A stretch of DNA of 64,000 bases from Saprospiraceae bacterium (lineage in GTDB: Bacteria > Bacteroidota > Bacteroidia > Chitinophagales > Saprospiraceae): assembly GCA_026129545.1 (NCBI GenBank), contig JAHCHX010000007.1, positions 1-64,000 of the forward strand. Reading direction: 5' to 3'. This document shows, piece by piece, positions 26,718 to 36,280 of the stretch. Below the pieces are notes generated by a model. It searched no databases, had not been told where the DNA came from, and saw only the letters and a list, made by a program, of their open reading frames with translations. Numbering within the stretch: the first letter of the stretch is position 1; each line of letters opens with the position of its first letter. The position numbers and the translations under genes were made by a program.

Positions 26718-28796
26718 CTACCTGCGCGATAGCAACACCCGCTCGGTACGGCTGCCTTTCTGGTCGGCAATCTGTACGAGATAATACCCGTCTGGCTGAC
26801 CGGACAAATCAACGCGCACCGATGAAGAGCCTGAAACGGGTTGGTCCGATACCAGTTGCCCCAGAGCGTTCATCACACGCAGCCGGTAGTTTGAAATATC
26901 CTGCCCGGCGCCAAATCGCAGCTCGAAAGCGCCGCTCGTAGGATTGGGCGACACCGAAAATACCGGCTCGTTGCCCGGTTCGTTGGCCGCCACCGTGAAA
27001 GGGGTGTAGTCTAATTGATAGACCTTGTTTTGCGTGGTGTTCACGTACCAGATTTTCCCGTCAGGCCCGATTTCAATGCCCATAATGCCGCCCGGACCGG
27101 TATCGAATCGGCCCAGTTCCACGCCTTCGTCGCCGCTGCGGTCGTAAAAGATGATTTCGCCGGTTCCGTAGTCCGACACCAGCAGATAATCGCCGATGAC
27201 CGCGATGCCGCTCGGTTTGCTAAGGCTATCAATGTACACCGACCAGTCGGCGCCAGTCACGGCTTTGTATTCGTGCAAAGGTTCGGCGTAGGGCGTCAGG
27301 TTGGCGGTTGGGGTGCCGGAGTGGATATCCAGGCGAAGTACCCGCTTGTTTCCGTTGTCCACGATGTAAAGCAGGCCGCTTTCGCGGTCGAGCGCCAGGT
27401 GATTGGCAATGTGGTCGTCAATCCTGTCCACCTGTATTTCCGTGTAGCGATGCACGATGCCGTCGGAGTGGTCGTCATTGCCGGGGCCGTGGTCTTCGCC
27501 GAAGTCATAGCGGGCGATGTTCTGATTGTAGCCGTCGTTCACCCAAAACACGTTTTCTTCCTCCCACTCGATGCCCATGCTGAACGGACTTTGGTGCAGC
27601 ATATCGAGGTGGCTGCCGTTGCCGCCGGAGGGTTCGGCATACACCGACCAATCACTCGTCCATAGCGCCGGGCCGGTGAAATGTGCTGTACTGCCTTGAT
27701 GGTTAGCGTCTAATACACCGGGCGAGGTGGCGAAATTGCCATTGTAGCTAAATGCGATGCCCGTCGGCAGCGACATGAAATGCCAGGAGTTCTGGTCTTT
27801 TTTCAGTTGCGCATCCTGCGTCGGCAGCCCTGCATCGAAATAAGTGACCGTGCTGCCGCCGCTGGCCTCGGTTTTTTTGTTCACCACCCAAAGGTTGGGA
27901 GCGGGCGTCGGCGCAAAAGCCAGATCGCGGGGCTTGTCTAAGCCGTCGGCAGCGACACCAATCGTTTTGATAATCACGGAATCAGTCAGGTATTGGTCAA
28001 TCAGCACCGGCTTGGGCGCCCTGAAATAAACCGCTTTGCCGAGTGTGTCATTGGCCGTGCTCAGGTCGGCATTGCCGTTGATATTGCTCAGCCAAACTTG
28101 AAGTGTGTAAAACCCGGTGTCTGTCGGCGTCCACAAATTGGAAAGGCTGAAATGAGCGGATGTGAACGGCTCGACGTTCAGCCCGGTCAGCGTCTCGGTC
28201 AACGGAGCGCCGCCGTTCACCGAATAACTCAGGTCAATGGTATCAATCGCCGAAGCGCCCATGTTGAAAATCTGGCCATGCACCGCGGTCGGTTTCAGGT
28301 CGTTGAAACCGTAGGTGCTGATTCTCGACAAGGCGGCGTTGTAGGCAAGCGGCAGCGTCACCGTGAAATTGTACTGGCCGCCGTTCCCCACGCTTTTGAA
28401 CTGATAAACGGGGTAGTCGCCAATCATAATCGTAAACTTCGCGCCGCCGTCGCCGTAGTCGTCCACATGGTAAAGCGTGTATGCGGAATCTGTTTTCAGG
28501 CACCACGGCCCGGCATTGACGGTTGCGTTGTCGTTGTAACCGAAAGCGGTGGTGGCGTCCTGCTGGCCGCCGCCGGTGCAGCCCACCTGGTTGGTATTGC
28601 CGCCGGTGGCGATGGGTGTTTGGTTGCAGGCATTACCGGCAGGCGCCAGCGACCAAAAGGTTTCGAAACCGTAAGTATCGGTTTCAATGATGAGGCGGAC
28701 TTCCGTCTCGTCGGGCTGGCATTGGGCATTTAGGATTGGGGCGCACCATAACAATAATAGTGCAATCAATAAGGTAAGGCGTAGTGTCATTTTCAT
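26718..28796 (-). CDS. Secreted NHL/six-bladed propeller protein with T9SS sorting domain
   Basis: About 692 residues from MKMTLRLTLLIALLLLWCAP (signal). Residues 20-130 hold a beta-sandwich rich in Cys and Gly, a CARDB-like part follows (TIDLSYSVNGGAPLTETLTG), and an NHL-type propeller spans about 290-600 (LDKPRDLAFAPTPAPNLWVV, LALDRESGLLYIVDNGNKRV, KPSGIAVIGDYLLVSDYGTG). The end is a T9SS domain (FSVSPNPTSGAFELRFG). No catalytic motif was found. A binding or adhesion role is possible. Confidence 0.82.
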   Translation of the reverse strand: MKMTLRLTLLIALLLLWCAPILNAQCQPDETEVRLIIETDTYGFETFWSLAPAGNACNQTPIATGGNTNQVGCTGGGQQDATTAFGYNDNATVNAGPWCLKTDSAYTLYHVDDYGDGGAKFTIMIGDYPVYQFKSVGNGGQYNFTVTLPLAYNAALSRISTYGFNDLKPTAVHGQIFNMGASAIDTIDLSYSVNGGAPLTETLTGLNVEPFTSAHFSLSNLWTPTDTGFYTLQVWLSNINGNADLSTANDTLGKAVYFRAPKPVLIDQYLTDSVIIKTIGVAADGLDKPRDLAFAPTPAPNLWVVNKKTEASGGSTVTYFDAGLPTQDAQLKKDQNSWHFMSLPTGIAFSYNGNFATSPGVLDANHQGSTAHFTGPALWTSDWSVYAEPSGGNGSHLDMLHQSPFSMGIEWEEENVFWVNDGYNQNIARYDFGEDHGPGNDDHSDGIVHRYTEIQVDRIDDHIANHLALDRESGLLYIVDNGNKRVLRLDIHSGTPTANLTPYAEPLHEYKAVTGADWSVYIDSLSKPSGIAVIGDYLLVSDYGTGEIIFYDRSGDEGVELGRFDTGPGGIMGIEIGPDGKIWYVNTTQNKVYQLDYTPFTVAANEPGNEPVFSVSPNPTSGAFELRFGAGQDISNYRLRVMNALGQLVSDQPVSGSSSVRVDLSGQPDGYYLVQIADQKGSRTERVLLSRR

Positions 28797-28857
28797 AAAA
28801 AGTAGTGATGGAAAATTGAAAATCAATGTGGTGGAAATTCTTTCAGGGTTGGGGTAC

Positions 28858-29535
28858 TTACAGCAAATCCGGTCGAAAAATGATCAGCCGCCGCCGATTG
28901 TATTTTAGAATCCTTCGTTTTGCCAGGTTGCGCAACACCAGCGTAACCTGTTGCCGGGAGACAGAAACCATGTCTCCGATGAAAGCCTGCGTCATTAAGA
29001 ATTTTATTTCCCGTTCACCGGTGACGAGCTTCCGCGAGTCATGCTCGACCATTTCTTTCAGGAAAAAACAAACCCGTTCTTCTGTCCGATTGAAACGGTA
29101 ATTGAGCATCCGGTTTTCGGCTTTTTGCAAACGCGTAAATATCAAACCGTTGAACCCCCGGCAAAAGGAGAGATTCTGGCGGATAATTTCTCGAAGCGCG
29201 TCCAACCGAAGGAGCAGAATAACGCTGTCCGAAATCGACTCTGCGGTATATCCATACGCTCCCGGCTTGTCTATCAGGTGCTCACCTATGGTTTCGCCGT
29301 CGCGCATCAGGTACAACACCACTTGCCTTTCGTCATCCGCTGTTTTAAAAACTTTTAATCTTCCTGTAATCAAAACGTGGAGAAACGTACCTTCTTCGTC
29401 TTCATCGAACAATACATGAAACCGGGGCAAAGATTGAATCCTTGCCGATTGAAGCAGAGTCTTTTGCTCCGACCGGGTCAGATGGCGCCATAGTTCCCAT
29501 GATGGAGCGATTGCCGCTAATGATTGTTCTGTCAT
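28858..29535 (-). CDS. Crp/Fnr family transcriptional regulator
   Basis: 225 residues from MTEQSLAAIAPSWELWRHLT (the ATG at 29604 adds 23 unlikely residues). An N-terminal cyclic-nucleotide-binding-like barrel (HVLFDEDEEGTFLHVLITGRLKVFKTADDERQVVLYLMRDGETIGE) and a C-terminal HTH (FIGDMVSVSRQQVTLVLRNLAKRRIL) are clear. It lacks the Fnr Cys set, so it senses a small ligand or nothing known. It is between the peroxidase genes and the secreted protein genes on the same strand and may control them. Confidence 0.9.
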   Translation of the reverse strand: MTEQSLAAIAPSWELWRHLTRSEQKTLLQSARIQSLPRFHVLFDEDEEGTFLHVLITGRLKVFKTADDERQVVLYLMRDGETIGEHLIDKPGAYGYTAESISDSVILLLRLDALREIIRQNLSFCRGFNGLIFTRLQKAENRMLNYRFNRTEERVCFFLKEMVEHDSRKLVTGEREIKFLMTQAFIGDMVSVSRQQVTLVLRNLAKRRILKYNRRRLIIFRPDLL

Positions 29536-29606
29536 GCCTGCGCGAGATGTTGAATCCTTAGGTTTTTTTGGGAAAAATGCTCCATGAGTGTCTGCGCAAT
29601 TCAAAC

Positions 29607-30686
29607 TTATTCCGGCTTCTGATACGCCGGATTCGTCAGAAACGTCTCATCTGTCAGCGTTTTCAAAAAAGCCACCAAATCGGCTTTGTCCTGGACGGTC
29701 ATTTGCAGTCCGCCGGGCTGAATGTTGTACTGCAAGAGTTCGTCCATCGTGGCCGATTGTTTCACACCCGTGTTGTAATGGTCAATCACCGCTTCCAAAG
29801 TCGCGAAACGCCCGTCGTGCATATAGGGTGGAGTCAACGCCACGTTGCGCAGGCTGGGCACTTTGAACTTGGCTTGGTCCAGCGGGTCGTTGGTCACTTT
29901 TCGCCGGCCTTCGTCAGTCTGTTCGGCATCGGTGTCGAGGCCGTTGTTCATAAATTCATCGTTGGTAAAATTGAACCCCGCATGGCAGTGAAAGCACTCG
30001 GCCCCGCGCTCCGATCCGAAAGGGTCGAACTCGGTGAAAAACAGCACCCGGCCCCGCTCTTCGCTGTCGCTCAGCGTCGCCTGGCCGTTTTTCCACTTGT
30101 CGTATTTGGCGTTGTTCGACACCATCGTCAGCATGAACTGCTCCAAGGCCAGTCCCACGCGCTCGGAAGTCACCGTGGCGTCGCCAAAGGCGCGGATGAA
30201 CTGGTCGGTGTACTTTTTGTCTGCCGAAAGTTTGGCCACCACGTTGGGCAGCGTTTCGTTCATTTCGAGCGGATCCTGAATGGGTTTGAGTGCCTGGTCG
30301 CGCACGTGCGGCGCCCGCCCGTCCCAGAACAAGCCGTTGTGGTGCCAAGCCAAATTCATCACCGCCATCGCCTGGCGCTTGCCGGGCAAACCTTCCACGC
30401 CGATGCTGAATTGGCGAATGTCCGAAAACGCATCAGGCTGTTTGTGGCAGTCGGCGCAGGCTTGCGAACCATCTTTCGACAACATCGGCTCGTAAAACAG
30501 CATCCGCCCCAGTTGCACGCCGGCCACCGTCAGTTTGTTGTCGGCAGGCAAATCCGGGGCGGGGAAATAGCCCACATCGAGGTTGTAGGGCGTAGGGTCG
30601 TAGGTGGCAGGCGGCTCGACGGGGTCTTTGGAATCGCAGGCGGCAAAGAACAAGGCCGGAAGTATCAGGAGAAGTAGTTTTTTCAT
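29607..30686 (-). CDS. Di-heme cytochrome c peroxidase/MauG-like lipoprotein (1)
   Basis: 359 residues. The lipoprotein signal ends FFAACDSK. There are two heme sites, CADCHKQPDAFSD near residue 78 and CFHCHAGFNFTND near 236, plus PSLRNVALTPPYMHDGRFATLEAVIDHYNTG, the conserved C-terminal block of the CcpA/MauG family. Located in the periplasm, it either reduces H2O2 or, as in MauG/MbnH, oxidises a protein partner. It follows a second copy by 12 nt, and an MbnP-like gene precedes both. Confidence 0.92.
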   Translation of the reverse strand: MKKLLLLILPALFFAACDSKDPVEPPATYDPTPYNLDVGYFPAPDLPADNKLTVAGVQLGRMLFYEPMLSKDGSQACADCHKQPDAFSDIRQFSIGVEGLPGKRQAMAVMNLAWHHNGLFWDGRAPHVRDQALKPIQDPLEMNETLPNVVAKLSADKKYTDQFIRAFGDATVTSERVGLALEQFMLTMVSNNAKYDKWKNGQATLSDSEERGRVLFFTEFDPFGSERGAECFHCHAGFNFTNDEFMNNGLDTDAEQTDEGRRKVTNDPLDQAKFKVPSLRNVALTPPYMHDGRFATLEAVIDHYNTGVKQSATMDELLQYNIQPGGLQMTVQDKADLVAFLKTLTDETFLTNPAYQKPE

Positions 30687-30698
30687 ATCAAAGTGAAA

Positions 30699-31724
30699 TC
30701 AATTTTGACGAAATTTTGGATTGCTGATGAATGCTTCGTCGGTCAGGCTGTTCAAAAACGCCACCAAATCGGCCTTTTCAGTGGCTGTCAAGGCCAGCGG
30801 TCGAATCAGCGTGCTTTTGTTTGGGTGCGGCTGCCCTCCCGAATTGTAATGTTCCACCACCGCCTCCAAAGTCGGCAGCGAGCCGTCGTGCATATACGGC
30901 GCGGTGAGCGCGGCGTTGCGCAGTGTCGGCACCTTGAAGCGGGCGCGGTCGCTTTCCAGTTCAGTCAGCCGGAAGCGGCCGGGATCGGGATAATCGGCGT
31001 AAAGGCCGTTGTTTTCAAAAGCGTAATTCGTGATGTTGAACCCCGTGTGGCACTGCGAACAGTCGGTTTTTTCGGAAAAAAACAAGTCCATGCCGCGTTT
31101 TTCAGTCGCCGTAAGCGCCGCGTTTTTTTTCTGAAAAAAATATTGGTCGTAACGGCTTTGCCCGCTGATGAAGGTCCGCTCGAAACAGGCTATCGAGCGC
31201 GTAATGATGAAAGCATCCGGGCTGCGGCCGTATGCCTCCTGGCTCATGCGGGTATATGCCGTATCGCGCAAGAGTCGCTCCGCAATCAGCAGAATGTTGA
31301 AATCGAATTCGTTGTGCTCCTGGATGGGCACCAGAATTTGCATTTCCAGCGTCGGCACACCGCCCTCACGAGTGAAATAGGGATGATATCCGATGTTCGC
31401 CAGCGTGGGCGCGTTGCGCGTACCCGGCCGGCCGGCCACGCCGGGACTGAATGCCACCGTATCGCTGAACGCTTTGGCAGCGTGGTGACACGACGCACAG
31501 GAAAGAGTGCTGTCGCTCGACATCACCGGGTCGTAAAACAGTTTTTTACCCAAAGCCCAACGCGCGGGCGTCAGTTCATTCCCATCCGGAAATGCCGGAT
31601 TGGGAAAGCCCGGCGGTACGGCCAACAGCGGCTCAGGCTCCACAGGTGACACCTCCGGAAGTTCTTTCCGGCAAGCGGCAAGCGCAATTGCCAGACATAT
31701 CGTGACGAAGCAGACTTGTTTCAT
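30699..31724 (-). CDS. Di-heme cytochrome c peroxidase/MbnH-like lipoprotein (2)
   Basis: 341 residues from MKQVCFVTICLAIALAACRK (lipobox Cys). Heme sites are LSCASCHHAAKAFSD and CSQCHTGFNITNYAFENNGL, followed by VPTLRNAALTAPYMHDGSLPTLEAVVEHYNSGG. It lies directly after the MbnP-like gene, the same arrangement as mbnP-mbnH, in which MbnH converts a Trp of MbnP to kynurenine to build a copper site. That it does this here is inference from neighbourhood. Confidence 0.92.
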   Translation of the reverse strand: MKQVCFVTICLAIALAACRKELPEVSPVEPEPLLAVPPGFPNPAFPDGNELTPARWALGKKLFYDPVMSSDSTLSCASCHHAAKAFSDTVAFSPGVAGRPGTRNAPTLANIGYHPYFTREGGVPTLEMQILVPIQEHNEFDFNILLIAERLLRDTAYTRMSQEAYGRSPDAFIITRSIACFERTFISGQSRYDQYFFQKKNAALTATEKRGMDLFFSEKTDCSQCHTGFNITNYAFENNGLYADYPDPGRFRLTELESDRARFKVPTLRNAALTAPYMHDGSLPTLEAVVEHYNSGGQPHPNKSTLIRPLALTATEKADLVAFLNSLTDEAFISNPKFRQN

Positions 31725-31791
31725 TGGAAAAAGGGGGGCGTACAAGCGGATACACGGGTATCCGCCGCACGCCCCTGCCTATAAAACTTCT

Positions 31792-32763
31792 TTACTGCGT
31801 GACGACTAATTTTTCCACTGCCACCGGGCGCTCATTCTGCCACAAGTGGACGAAATACACGCCCGCGTTAAGGGCCTGGTCGAAAGCAAACGACTGACTG
31901 CCCGTCGCTACCGGCTGATTCAACACCACGCGGCCCGCCAAATCGGTCAGCGAAATGCGGTAGTCGAAGCCCGCGGGCAAAGTCATCGCGGCCACGGCCT
32001 TGCCGGAAACGGCCGGATTGGGCGACACGCTGAACGTGCCCTCAAACGCCGGGTCGAGCGTGGCCGAAGTCTCGGCGGTGAAAACGACGTTTTTCATGTT
32101 GTTCATCAGCGTCACGGCTTTGCCGGATGAGCCGTGTACAATCAGACCCGCCGACACGTTGATGCTGTTCAGCACCTGCGAATAGTCGGCCACTAAGTGA
32201 ATGGTTTTGTCGCCGTTCGGGTGGGTTTCCGCAGCTGTGGAGAGCGTTACAGTCTTGTAGTTTGCATCGCCGAGCGCGTGGATTTCGAAGATATTGGCGA
32301 AGTTGTTGCCCGCCACGCCCTCGATGGCCACGAAGCGGTAACCCGCCGACCAGCCCCATTGCATGGCCGGATTTTGCGGCGCGAGCGGGTGGCTGGCCGG
32401 GTAAGAAGCCGGGTCGAGGTGATTGTGCGCCTGGTCCACGCCCACCGAAAACGTGATACTTTCCACGTTGGTGATGTCCGGGTGCGAGCCGAGGTCATAC
32501 ATGCTGTCCACCGCCGGGCGCACCAGCAGGTACATGTCCGTCATGGCCGATTCCTGACCGCCGTCGTGGGTGATTTTGATTTCGGAAATGTAGTATTCCA
32601 GACGGGTGATTTTGTAGTCATACGAACCGGCGGAAACGGGCGTGTTCAGCGCAAAAGGCGCGTTGCCGAGGCGCGGCGAAAGATGCAATTCGAGATTGCT
32701 CTGGGCCTGTGCGACCGACCACACGGCAAGAAAGGCAAGGCAGGAGAGAAGCAGTTTTTTCAT
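31792..32763 (-). CDS. MbnP-like copper-binding protein with T9SS sorting domain
   Basis: 323 residues. After the signal peptide, LELHLSPRLGNAPFALN, YDYKITRLEYYISEIKITHDGG, SITFSVGVDQAHNH and the family hallmark MQWGWSAGYRFVAIEG (about residues 134-149) identify MbnP. The C-terminal T9SS domain (FSVSPNPAVSGKAVAAMTL) is an addition not found in methanotroph MbnP. Copper binding through the modified Trp region is known for MbnP. Here it would act outside the cell or at the surface. A T9SS multicopper oxidase gene lies 40 nt upstream. Confidence 0.88.
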   Translation of the reverse strand: MKKLLLSCLAFLAVWSVAQAQSNLELHLSPRLGNAPFALNTPVSAGSYDYKITRLEYYISEIKITHDGGQESAMTDMYLLVRPAVDSMYDLGSHPDITNVESITFSVGVDQAHNHLDPASYPASHPLAPQNPAMQWGWSAGYRFVAIEGVAGNNFANIFEIHALGDANYKTVTLSTAAETHPNGDKTIHLVADYSQVLNSINVSAGLIVHGSSGKAVTLMNNMKNVVFTAETSATLDPAFEGTFSVSPNPAVSGKAVAAMTLPAGFDYRISLTDLAGRVVLNQPVATGSQSFAFDQALNAGVYFVHLWQNERPVAVEKLVVTQ

Positions 32764-32803
32764 AAACGGTTGGTTGTGTGTGAAATAGTTGAGTGAAAGC
32801 AGG

Positions 32804-34489
32804 TTAGTTTATTTTTACAATTTTGAAAATCGCCGTGCCGCGCACAGTGTAAATCTTCAACAAGTTCATCCCCGAAGCAAGCTGGTTGGCATGGATGTTC
32901 GTGCCGTTCGGCTGCGTCAGCAACAAGCGCCCCAACTGGTCGAACACTTCGACGCGCACCGGTTCCCAATCGCTGTCGGCGGAAATACGGACGGTTTCCT
33001 GACCTGTGTTCAGCAGGGTAGGGGACACCTGCATATGCTGTTGCGCAGCATTTTCCGTCGTACCCGAAGCAGCGGCATTGACAATAAACTGCCCCATCAT
33101 GCCCGTGTCCTCGTGGCTCAGGATATGGCAGTGATACATATAAGGCATTTCCGGGTCGCTGAAATCCTCGAAGCGCATAATGAGTTTGACCGATCCGTTC
33201 ATGGGCGGCACCGTCACCACATCCTTTCGCCCGCGCAGGTTGGAAGGCGGAGTGCTGCCGTTCACCGACAGTACATAAAAGGAATTCCCGTGAACGTGAA
33301 AGGGATGCGCCATCATGGTCTGGTTCGTGATGTTCCAGATTTCGGTGTTGCCCTGCCCGGTCGAAAAATTGACCGTTTCCATGTCGAACTTCGAACCGTT
33401 GATGAAAAAATTGGTCATGCTCATCATCGGCTGCGCCGTCAGGCCGAAAGTGCGGGTCGAGGCTCCTGTCTGCGGCCAGGGCGCATTGGTGGTCAGCGCC
33501 GTCGGAATTTCGATCACAGCATCGGCCGTGGGCGCCACGACATGAATGGTCAGTAAATCGAAATCCGTATCGTCTTTCGGACCCATCATGCCGCCCATCA
33601 TCATGGCGCCGCCCGGATAACCTGTGGGCAATTGTGTGCCGAACTGCCGCCATTGCAGGGTATTGCCTTGCATCCCGCCCAGGTCAACGAGAATTTCGGC
33701 GCGTTCGCCCGGCCCGAGCGTCAGGCGGGTTAGAGACACCGGCGCGTCGAGCAGTCCGGCATCCGAAGCGATTTGTTTGAAAGCGAGGTTATTGGCAAAT
33801 CCAAAGTGAAAATACCGGTGACTCGAACCGTTGAGCAGGCGCAGGCGCACCATCTGGGCTGGCAAGTCGAGCGAGCCGTTTCGGGTACTGTTCACCAGAA
33901 CTTCGTTGTCGGCTTCGTCCATTTCCACGATTTGCTGCGCATTGTCGAAGGTCTGCCATTGGAAAATAAGCGGCACATCGTCCACGCCATAGGTGCGCGG
34001 CAAATTCAACGCGGCTTCCTCCGCATCGCGTACGATAATCAGCCCGGCGGCGCCTTTCACCACCTGTTTCAAAGTTTTGCCGTGCAAGTGCGGATGATAC
34101 CAGTAAGTGGCCGCATTGTCCAGCACGGTAAACGAAGGCGACCAGGTTTCGTCGGCCATGATGGGCGTGTGCGGGCTGCCATCGTTCATCGCGGCCACGT
34201 GCAAGCCGTGCCAGTGCGTCGTCGTGGTGTCGCTGAGTTGATTGTGGACGTTCAGCGTCACCTGTTGTCCTTTTTGCAGGATAAGGGTCGGCCCGAGGTG
34301 TGCGCCGTTGTAGCCGATGGTTTGCGTAGCTGTCCCCGGAAAAAAGTTCATTGTCCCGTGCTGCAAGGTCAGGTCAATGACATCGCCCGTCAGCGTAGGG
34401 GGTATCGCGATAGTCGTCTGAGCCGCCATCTGCGGTGCAAACGGCAGTAGGGCGACGAGCATTATTTTACTTAAAAAATTGAAATTCAT
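32804..34489 (-). CDS. Multicopper oxidase with T9SS sorting domain
   Basis: 561 residues. Copper motifs are THWHGLH (about residue 93), YWYHPHLHG (about 134), HPFHVHG (about 392) and YHCHILSHEDTGMM near 450, giving the full four-copper set with axial Met. A GGAMMMGGMMGPK Met-rich loop near 295 resembles CueO substrate-binding Met segments. The last ~80 residues (LGRLLLTQPNGTNIHANQLASGMNLLKIYTV) are a T9SS sorting domain. Surface cuprous or metal oxidation is likely. It heads the MbnP/peroxidase gene set. Confidence 0.92.
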   Translation of the reverse strand: MNFNFLSKIMLVALLPFAPQMAAQTTIAIPPTLTGDVIDLTLQHGTMNFFPGTATQTIGYNGAHLGPTLILQKGQQVTLNVHNQLSDTTTTHWHGLHVAAMNDGSPHTPIMADETWSPSFTVLDNAATYWYHPHLHGKTLKQVVKGAAGLIIVRDAEEAALNLPRTYGVDDVPLIFQWQTFDNAQQIVEMDEADNEVLVNSTRNGSLDLPAQMVRLRLLNGSSHRYFHFGFANNLAFKQIASDAGLLDAPVSLTRLTLGPGERAEILVDLGGMQGNTLQWRQFGTQLPTGYPGGAMMMGGMMGPKDDTDFDLLTIHVVAPTADAVIEIPTALTTNAPWPQTGASTRTFGLTAQPMMSMTNFFINGSKFDMETVNFSTGQGNTEIWNITNQTMMAHPFHVHGNSFYVLSVNGSTPPSNLRGRKDVVTVPPMNGSVKLIMRFEDFSDPEMPYMYHCHILSHEDTGMMGQFIVNAAASGTTENAAQQHMQVSPTLLNTGQETVRISADSDWEPVRVEVFDQLGRLLLTQPNGTNIHANQLASGMNLLKIYTVRGTAIFKIVKIN

Positions 34490-34544
34490 TGTTTTGGAAA
34501 ATAACGTGAATGAAAAAGATGGGTGAATCGTTCGGTCATTCGCG

Positions 34545-34916
34545 CTAATTCCGCAACGTCTTTTTTCTCAGGTAAATCGGGATTTTCTGAGGCTGCCAGA
34601 TCCGGTACGCAATCAGGAAGGCTCTTTGAGACTGAAAGATTTCCACTGGAAGCACCACGGCTATACAGCGCCAGGCAACGCGGCAAATCCGGCGCGGCCA
34701 TTCCCGGCAAGTGGTGCAGAGTGCCGACCAGCGCCGTGCCCAGACCCGGTTTTGCACGCGCATCGCCCGAATCAGGCGGCACACTGGGCACTCGAATCTG
34801 CTGTTAGCCAGCCATAAATCATTCGCGCGGGCTTCCGCTCCGAACACCCGGAGCATAGCCATTAGCCACCCCACGAGGCGATATCGAAAAGCATCTATTT
34901 TCTGCTCGATTGTCAT
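34545..34916 (-). CDS. Hypothetical Cys/Trp-rich protein
   Basis: About 123 residues from MTIEQKIDAFRYRLVGWLMA, 11 nt after the stop of the barrel-type anti-sigma gene. Two Cys pairs (ECPVCRL and LCTTCREW, about 30 apart) could bind zinc. Basic and Trp-rich otherwise. I do not recognise it. A competing minus-strand frame, 34486-34791, is Pro/Ser-rich and looks like a shadow. Confidence 0.4.
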   Translation of the reverse strand: MTIEQKIDAFRYRLVGWLMAMLRVFGAEARANDLWLANSRFECPVCRLIRAMRVQNRVWARRWSALCTTCREWPRRICRVAWRCIAVVLPVEIFQSQRAFLIAYRIWQPQKIPIYLRKKTLRN

Positions 34917-34927
34917 CTCTTGCGTAC

Positions 34928-36280
34928 TCAAAATCGAAAGTGAATTCCGCCGTTGAGCATCAAACCGGTTTGTTCCTTTTGCCCAAACAGTGTGGGGGCA
35001 ACGCTCAGGCTCCAATGACGCCCTAAGCGGTAATCCACCCCGGCGCCGAGCAACCATGAAAACGAGACATCACCGCGTTCCTGACTGGTCAGCGTCGGCA
35101 TGTGGTTGGCCTCAAAGCACAAATCCGCGCAGGCCTCCGAAAAATGCTCCACCTGCACGGCGATGCTGCCCGGAACATTCAGCGCGCCGCCGCCTTCAAC
35201 AAAACCCTGCCAGCGGCCGCGGCCGAACGTGCGTTGCACCGTCAGCGGAAGCACCCAGTCGGTGCGTTGGCGCGAAGTGCGCATGGTCAGCAAAAACGGC
35301 TCGTCGGTAGGCATTGTGGTCATGGTGTCCACCTGGGCGATGCGCACTGTCAGGTTGGATTCATTGCCACTCGAATGCAATGCGTACTGAAATTCATACA
35401 CCTTCGGGCCGGGGTCGTAAGGATTGAGACAAACGCCGTCCATCAGGCGCAATTCGGCAGTGTGCGAGGAAACCTGTGTGGTGGCCCGCCGCCAAAGACC
35501 GGTATTCAACCGCCAGCGCGGATGCAGGGCAAAACGGGCAGACAGCCCCGCCTGCCAGCCGGTGGCCGGGCCTTCGCTTTGTTCGGCAAATGCCAGATGA
35601 TTCGTATGACCCGGCGCGCCGGTCACCGCCTGTTGCCACAGCCATACCGGACCGGCCACCGCGCCGAATTCCCAGCGGCGATCGCGCACAGGTTCGATAC
35701 GAGGCGCTTGGGTAAATAATGTCAAATCGAATTTTTTTTCGTGCTCCAATGCGGAGAGTGTCGCAACAGGAAGAAGTGCCACGACCGGTAGTGCGGTGTG
35801 GGTAGCAGTGGTTTGACTTCCCAGCGACGCAACATTTTCACGGAGCATTATTATCGGCAATACGCTGGGCACAGCCACTTGTCCTTGGGATGGAATATCG
35901 GCAATGCTATTCACATCATGCTTTGCCGCTTTCAAAGGAAGAGAATTGGACTGGGTTGCAATCGGTTCGGTGGTAATTCTGGATGCATTTGCATCAATCA
36001 ATGATGCGGGAAACAAGGCAATGGGCTGTGCCTCTTCTGCCATGATGTTCGAGGCGAGAGGCTTTTCGCCGCCAAAACGATATACCATCCCTGTCAGGAG
36101 GCCCGCCGTAACCACCCCGCACAGCCACCACCACAATACCGGGCGACGGCGGCGACGTTGCGGAAGTCGCGCCTCGATACCTGCCCAAAGCTGGTCGGGT
36201 GCTTCGGGGGCATAGTCGCGCAGTTCGGAACGAAGCTGTTGTTCCAGGTCATCGCGCTCGAAAAGTGGCGGTTGTGTCAT
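34928..36280 (-). CDS. Putative anti-sigma factor with C-terminal barrel-like domain (paralogue 2)
   Basis: 450 residues with the same layout as 16800-18149: cytoplasmic helix (LEQQLRSELRDYAPEAPDQLWAGIEARL), basic run, TM about 49-67, linker, then strands such as WEFGAVAGPVWLWQQAV and LLGAGVDYRLGRHWSLSVAPTLF ending IHFRF. It overlaps the upstream sigma factor by 4 nt. The C-terminal part resembles outer membrane barrels although the TM helix should fix it to the inner membrane, which is an unusual combination. Confidence 0.7.
   Translation of the reverse strand: MTQPPLFERDDLEQQLRSELRDYAPEAPDQLWAGIEARLPQRRRRRPVLWWWLCGVVTAGLLTGMVYRFGGEKPLASNIMAEEAQPIALFPASLIDANASRITTEPIATQSNSLPLKAAKHDVNSIADIPSQGQVAVPSVLPIIMLRENVASLGSQTTATHTALPVVALLPVATLSALEHEKKFDLTLFTQAPRIEPVRDRRWEFGAVAGPVWLWQQAVTGAPGHTNHLAFAEQSEGPATGWQAGLSARFALHPRWRLNTGLWRRATTQVSSHTAELRLMDGVCLNPYDPGPKVYEFQYALHSSGNESNLTVRIAQVDTMTTMPTDEPFLLTMRTSRQRTDWVLPLTVQRTFGRGRWQGFVEGGGALNVPGSIAVQVEHFSEACADLCFEANHMPTLTSQERGDVSFSWLLGAGVDYRLGRHWSLSVAPTLFGQKEQTGLMLNGGIHFRF

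Noticed and set aside
34486..34791. 101-codon minus-strand frame
   Set aside because: Overlaps the more credible frame 34545-34916 and is Pro/Ser/Leu-rich without structure.
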